A stretch of DNA of 64,000 nt from Anaerolineales bacterium. Its GTDB lineage: Bacteria > Chloroflexota > Anaerolineae > Aggregatilineales > J027. Both the position numbers and the translations under genes were made by a program. Under the pieces are notes generated by a model, which had not been told where the DNA came from, did no database searches, and saw only the letters and a program-made list of their open reading frames with translations. Location of the stretch: the NCBI GenBank assembly GCA_020634155.1, contig JACKCI010000001.1, positions 1,178,001 to 1,242,000 of the forward strand, written 5' to 3'. Positions 60,101-64,000 of this stretch are shown one piece after another; the first letter of the stretch is position 1; the number at the start of each line of letters is the position of its first letter.

Positions 60101-63100
60101 CAGGCGACGACCGATTTGAAAGTGCCATCACCAGCACGACTGCTCCTGTTGGCACCTATAACTTTACGGGTTTGCCAGCGGGCGACTATCAACTAGAGAT
60201 TATCCTGCCGACGGGCTTTGTATTGAGCGAACTCAACAACCCGCTGGCACCGAATCAAAACACGGACAATGACTTTGACCCCCTGACGCGCTTGACAACC
60301 ATCATTACGCTCAACCCCGGTCAAGTTCGCAACACCTTTGATGCCCTCATTCACCTTGAATCGAGCATTACAGGCTTTGTCTGGAACGATACCAATGGCA
60401 ACGGCGTACAAGAGGTCGGTGAGCTAGGCCGCAACAATGTCACCGTTAATCTCTATGATGGGACAGGCACAACCCTCGTCCAATCAACTACCACTGCAAC
60501 CAACATCGGGTTGGGCATTGACGGCTACTATGAATTTAATGGCCTTGCAGCAGGCGACTACCTTGTCGAAGTTGTTCCTCCCGCAGGCTTTGGCTTCAGT
60601 CCGCAAGACAACGCCAACCCACCTGATGATACCATCGACAGCGATGTGAATCAGTTTAGCGGGCGCACCGACCCCGTAACCCTTACGCCTGATGACACCG
60701 CCGACCTTGACGCGGGTCTCATTCAAGCTAGACGTATCGGGAACTTTGTCTGGGAAGACCTCGATGGCGATGGTATCCAAGACGCAGGCGAACCGGGCCT
60801 TGAGGGGATTACGGTCAACCTTTATGATGACAGCCTCGCCCTACTCGCCAGCACCACCACCAACGCGACAGGTAACTACACCTTTGTTGCTCCAGCGGGT
60901 GACTATAGCCTTGAGTTTATCCTACCCCTTGTCGGCTACACCTTTAGCCCACAAGACCAAGGCGCAAATGACGCCGTTGATAGCGATGTAGACACGGTAA
61001 CAGGTCAAGTTGACTTCACCCTCGCAGCATCAGACAATCTGACGCTCGACGCGGGTATGGTTCCGACCATTACGGTGACAGGTTTTGTATGGGAAGACAC
61101 GGGCGCGATTGGTGTCCAAGATGGTGAACCGGGACGCAACAATGTGACCGTCAACCTCATCGATGGCGTGGACGGCTCCACCATCCTCTTCACGGATGTC
61201 ACTGATGGCGCTGGCAACTATGATTTCACCGACATTCCAGCCCAAAACTATATCTTGGAAGTCGTGCCGCCGATTGGCTTCGGTTTCAGCCCACAAGACG
61301 CAGCTATCCCAAGTAACGACGCAATTGACAGCGATGTAAACCAATTCACGGGTCGCTACACCCTCAACGTTAATCCCGGTGACACGCCGGATATTGACGC
61401 GGGTCTGTTAGCTGCCTTTGAAATCGGTGACTTTGTATGGCAAGACCTTGACAGCGATGCAACCCAAGACGGCGGCGAACCCGGTGTCGCGGGTGTAACG
61501 GTCAATCTCTACGACGACACTGGCACCACCCTACTGGCAACCACCACTACCTCAGCAGCGGGTATCTATGGGTTCTTTGTGGAACTCGGTGAGACCTATG
61601 TGCTTGAGGTTGTGCGACCAACAGGCTACCTGTTTGTGGCACAAGGTGTCGGTACTGCGACTGACAGTGATGTTGACCCCGTAACTGGACAAGTCACGGT
61701 TGGCCCGATTATCGGTAATGATTCAGACATCGACGCAGGTCTAGAAGCCACTGCTACCATCGGCGGTATCGTCTGGAACGACACGGATGCCGATGGTATC
61801 CGCACTGTTGGTGAGACGGGCATCAATGGCGTGACTGTCAACTTGCTGGATAACACTATGACCCCAATCGATACCGCAGTAACAGCGGGCGGTGGTTTGT
61901 ACAGCTTTGAAGAACTCACGGCAGGCGACTACTACATTGAAGTTGTCCTGCTGGCGAATAATGTCTTCAGCCCGCAAGATCAAGGTGTGGATGATACTAT
62001 CGACAGCGATGTGGATGCGGCTGGTCTAACAGCTGTGCTTTCAGTGGCAGGCCCCGACCCACTCCTTCTCAGTACAGATGCGGGTATGTATCAACCGGCT
62101 TCTATCGGTGACTTTGTATGGCAAGACCTTGATAGTGATGGCATCCAAGACGCGGGTGAACCGGGGCTTGATGGCGTTACCGTCAACTTGCTGGATACAT
62201 CGTTTGCCTTGCTGGATACCACCCTCACCGCGGGCGGCGGCTTGTATAGCTTCGACAATCTTGCGGCGGGTGACTATGTGGTCGAGTTTGTGCCATTGCC
62301 TGCCTACACATTCACGCTCGCCAACCAAGGCGGGAATGATGCGGTAGACAGCGATGCTGACACAACCACAGGCCGCACAACAACCATCTCCGTCCTCGCG
62401 GGTCAAGCAACAACCGCATGGGACGCAGGTATGACGACAGGTACCATCGGAAACTTCGTCTGGGAAGACCTTGATGGTGACGGTATCCAAGATGCAGGCG
62501 AACCCGGCCTTGATGGTGTGACCGTCAATCTACGAGATAGCGGCCTTGGTCTGCTTGACACAATGGTGACAGCAGGCGGTGGTCAATACCTCTTTACCGA
62601 ACTCGCCGCAGACGACTACATTATTGAAGTGGTCGCCCCCGGTGGCTATGACTTCACCATCCAGAACGCGGGTGCCAATGACGCCATCGACAGCGATGTA
62701 GATGCCACTGGTCAGACCGCTATCATCACCCTTGCTGATGGTGAATCCAATGCAACCATTGACGCGGGCCTCTATCAAGTTGCCACCATTACGGGCTTCG
62801 TTTGGACGGATACCGATGGTGATGGCATCCAAGATGGTGGCGAAGTTGGCCTTGATGGTGTTGCTGTTACCCTCCTCGATAGCGGTGGGGCAACAGTTGA
62901 TACCACAGTCACCGCAGGCGGTGGTCTCTATACCTTTAATGATGTCGTTCCCGGCAGCTATCGTGTCGAAGTTACCCTGCTCAATGCCACCTATACCTTC
63001 AGTCCATTGGATGCTGGTGGTAATGATGCGCTTGACAGCGACATAGACCCCGTAACAGGCCAAAGCGCCCTACTCATCATTGAGTCTGGAGACGCCTTTG

Positions 63101-64000
63101 ATATTGACGCGGGTATGTACACCTTTGGCACCATTGGTGACTTGGTGTGGCTCGACCTCGACCAAGATGGTATCCAAGATGCGGGTGAACCGGGGCAAAA
63201 CGGTGTGACCGTCAACCTCTATAACTTCAATGGCAGCACCTTGGTACGAACCACTGTTACCGCTGGCGGCGGCCTCTACAGCTTCGATGTCCCGACGGGT
63301 AGCTACACCCTTGAGGTCGTTTTGCCCGCCAATTTTGTCTTCTCACCGCAAAATGTGGGTGGCGATGACACAATCGACAGCGATGTAGATACCACCACTG
63401 GACGGACCGCCAATGGTGCGATCAGCGTGACGGCGGGTAATACCGACAACACATGGGACGCTGGCATGATGCAAGATCAGGTCTTTGATCTACAAATTAA
63501 CAAGACCTTCTTCAACCTCAGCCCGCTGCCCATTGAGGAAGGCGATACCATCGGCTGGTTGATTTGTGTGACCAACCCCAACGCCTTTGATATCGATAAT
63601 GTGGTTATCACTGACGTGATTGACACTGACACGCAAACCTTAATCAGTGGCTCAATCCAGTACGGGATTGCCACCAACTGCCCCGCCACCGCGCCAACGC
63701 CCGCTAGTTACGACGTTGCAGGGCCGTTTAACTTAGCTGATACCAATAGCATTAGCGCCCCAATCGGAACGCTGGGGGGTGGTCAAGTTGGTATTGTGTA
63801 CTTCCGAGTAACGATTAACGATCCGGGTGTGGCTTATAGCCCACCCGGGCCAACAACTACAACCGCAGGAGTATTGGGTATGTCTACACTTTTCCTGCCG
63901 CTGGGCTGGCTTCTCGCAGAAAACCGCCGTCGCTTGAGGTGGGTGTTGATGGTACTGCTGGCCTTGGCTTTGATGCTATCGGGTAGCCCACTCCAAGCGC
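57112..64000 (+). CDS. Giant secreted beta-helix and SdrD-type repeat surface protein (3' end outside the window)
   Basis: One frame stays open from ATG 57112 past the window end, more than 2,290 residues. A signal peptide (KVRVSFILVSLILFTLF..., ending VAYGA) is followed by CSLREAI, a mark of this family of exported proteins, and a right-handed beta-helix (about residues 60-560) with many GGGIYN turns. Then come 13 SdrD B-like domains from about 58887 to 63470, each opening with FVWxDxDGDGIQDxGEPGL and a VTVNL strand, with Asp-rich loops that probably bind Ca2+. A DUF11-like domain (KTFFNLSPLPIEEGDTIGW, CVTNPN) comes next, then hydrophobic segments (STLFLPLGWLLAENRRR, WVLMVLLALALML). It is probably a long adhesin or S-layer-like stalk. 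Confidence 0.9.
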   Translation, partial: MTKNQRKVRVSFILVSLILFTLFGSQSVAYGATITVSTTSDVVADDGQCSLREAIIAANTNSPSGSSSGECVAGTLGTDTIVLANATYTLTGAAGEDNSLTGDLDILPSAGPVEIEGVTGGTTTINANFNDRVLHIIGATVELRNVTIDNGLVAGNGGGIYNEAGSLTLNTSTVTGNTASGDGGGIYNRFGTTNVVNSTVSSNTATNNGGGIYSVYSDQNDQLNISLSTISGNNAGNHGGGIYTQDDGGLFVADSTITGNHAPAGRGGGIYSVNNVVGAAPTYSINTSLITGNDAQNGAGLYLQNITNAVINGSNVASNIASLGGGGIYNRTQASNANTTLTLIDTTINGNTANSGNGGGLLNIVEGASSSGNVNVTTSTISQNSASTGGGGIYNTSNATSSVAVVVINSSTISTNGSGTGGGLQTVNTSGGSTLVTINSSTIANNSASTSGDGIRSGNNSTITVTNTILHNPGGGNVNCEIAGTGVITSGDFNIDSDGSCAFIGADDQVVDPLLGPLGAVLGQPTATHNPANNSPAIDNGDCTVETADQRGYPRPVDLNDVIYPDTPDNDGDSCDIGAVELQDTTQALVSGRAWVDIDGDGIQDVGEPGLSGVAVELHDAGAVLVDSTVTDGSGNYEFTITTVPAQYFLQFTAPAGYVFTLKDVPTTTDDRDSDVNPTAPALGATGLFLVTGGTVQNFWDAGLYQPARIGNFAWNDSNGNGLQDGGEVGLQGVQVTLYWAGPDNVFGTGDDANYVAATNAGGNYSFPNAAPGRYYVDFDLTPLVLPYVFTFEDVGANDNLDSDADPANGETNVITVTSGQTRNDLDAGAFLSSSVGDFVWDDLNGNGVQEVGEPGLAGVTVNLTGPGADGIAGNGDDFSASDVTDGSGNYGFANVPPGSYQVEFVPLPSYTITVQDATTDDLDSDPDPVTGLTPLFVLDENTDIEDIDAGMFLGGTLGDRVFNDLDGDGIRVAGEPGVGNVTINLVGAGPDNTFGTGDDRFESAITSTTAPVGTYNFTGLPAGDYQLEIILPTGFVLSELNNPLAPNQNTDNDFDPLTRLTTIITLNPGQVRNTFDALIHLESSITGFVWNDTNGNGVQEVGELGRNNVTVNLYDGTGTTLVQSTTTATNIGLGIDGYYEFNGLAAGDYLVEVVPPAGFGFSPQDNANPPDDTIDSDVNQFSGRTDPVTLTPDDTADLDAGLIQARRIGNFVWEDLDGDGIQDAGEPGLEGITVNLYDDSLALLASTTTNATGNYTFVAPAGDYSLEFILPLVGYTFSPQDQGANDAVDSDVDTVTGQVDFTLAASDNLTLDAGMVPTITVTGFVWEDTGAIGVQDGEPGRNNVTVNLIDGVDGSTILFTDVTDGAGNYDFTDIPAQNYILEVVPPIGFGFSPQDAAIPSNDAIDSDVNQFTGRYTLNVNPGDTPDIDAGLLAAFEIGDFVWQDLDSDATQDGGEPGVAGVTVNLYDDTGTTLLATTTTSAAGIYGFFVELGETYVLEVVRPTGYLFVAQGVGTATDSDVDPVTGQVTVGPIIGNDSDIDAGLEATATIGGIVWNDTDADGIRTVGETGINGVTVNLLDNTMTPIDTAVTAGGGLYSFEELTAGDYYIEVVLLANNVFSPQDQGVDDTIDSDVDAAGLTAVLSVAGPDPLLLSTDAGMYQPASIGDFVWQDLDSDGIQDAGEPGLDGVTVNLLDTSFALLDTTLTAGGGLYSFDNLAAGDYVVEFVPLPAYTFTLANQGGNDAVDSDADTTTGRTTTISVLAGQATTAWDAGMTTGTIGNFVWEDLDGDGIQDAGEPGLDGVTVNLRDSGLGLLDTMVTAGGGQYLFTELAADDYIIEVVAPGGYDFTIQNAGANDAIDSDVDATGQTAIITLADGESNATIDAGLYQVATITGFVWTDTDGDGIQDGGEVGLDGVAVTLLDSGGATVDTTVTAGGGLYTFNDVVPGSYRVEVTLLNATYTFSPLDAGGNDALDSDIDPVTGQSALLIIESGDAFDIDAGMYTFGTIGDLVWLDLDQDGIQDAGEPGQNGVTVNLYNFNGSTLVRTTVTAGGGLYSFDVPTGSYTLEVVLPANFVFSPQNVGGDDTIDSDVDTTTGRTANGAISVTAGNTDNTWDAGMMQDQVFDLQINKTFFNLSPLPIEEGDTIGWLICVTNPNAFDIDNVVITDVIDTDTQTLISGSIQYGIATNCPATAPTPASYDVAGPFNLADTNSISAPIGTLGGGQVGIVYFRVTINDPGVAYSPPGPTTTTAGVLGMSTLFLPLGWLLAENRRRLRWVLMVLLALALMLSGSPLQA

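Noticed and set aside
58880..63470. Tandem repeats of about 350 bases that might suggest a DNA repeat array or CRISPR
   Set aside because: The units are in frame, diverged and encode SdrD-type domains; period and identity are wrong for CRISPR.

Overview
The window is bacterial chromosome that most resembles a member of the phylum Chloroflexota, probably near Anaerolineae. This is an inference from the gene set: no lipopolysaccharide or outer-membrane assembly genes, many secreted and lipoproteins with short alanine-rich or lipobox signals, receiver proteins with Roadblock-like domains, family 5 solute-binding proteins, a GH57 branching enzyme next to menG, an ATP synthase b-delta fusion, and a giant SdrD/beta-helix surface protein. 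No rRNA, tRNA, prophage or CRISPR array was seen.

Layout. 0-5.6 kb: the 3' end of mutS2, an unknown cytosolic protein, and a minus-strand operon of a FemX-like ligase, a membrane TPR protein and a predicted pseudokinase. 5.6-10.2 kb: a minus-strand signalling block (two receiver proteins, a membrane histidine kinase, and a receiver-GAF protein with a degenerate cyclase domain). 10.2-14.1 kb: secreted proteins, an alkaline-phosphatase-superfamily enzyme, an AMMECR1 protein and a flavin reductase. 14.2-18.6 kb: a response regulator-histidine kinase-response regulator cassette, a membrane protein and a methyltransferase. 18.6-24.6 kb: three tandem family 5 solute-binding proteins with no permease or ATPase genes. 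24.7-26.7 kb: a receiver/Roadblock-like protein whose C-terminus resembles a degenerate Y1 (IS200) transposase. 26.6-29.0 kb: glutamate dehydrogenase, a lipoprotein and a split, cysteine-less DUF35 pair. 29.2-37.2 kb: cell-wall genes (mreC, mreD, PBP2), an O-antigen-ligase-like protein, a radical SAM enzyme, a CPBP protease and an ATPase. 37.2-46.5 kb: rplS, a beta-propeller protein, the GH57 branching enzyme with menG, an EF-G-like GTPase, and the membrane part of ATP synthase. 46.5-51 kb: a LiaF-like membrane protein, a large PP2C-like/FN3/coiled-coil protein and an intact IscB RNA-guided nuclease with its omega-RNA. 51-57 kb: a CAP-like secreted protein, a gluzincin-like metallopeptidase, rpmJ, a potassium channel, a carbonic anhydrase with a long extension and a lipoprotein. 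57.1 kb to the end: one surface protein of more than 2,290 residues, still open at the window edge.

Two results stand out. The first is the stand-alone OMEGA system (IscB plus omega-RNA) inserted directly in front of a membrane-anchored sensor-like gene, with a -10 box just upstream of where the guide should lie. The second is the receiver/Roadblock-like protein whose C-terminal domain looks like a domesticated Y1 transposase that has lost its HUH histidines. All domain calls come from reading motifs by eye; no database search was run.
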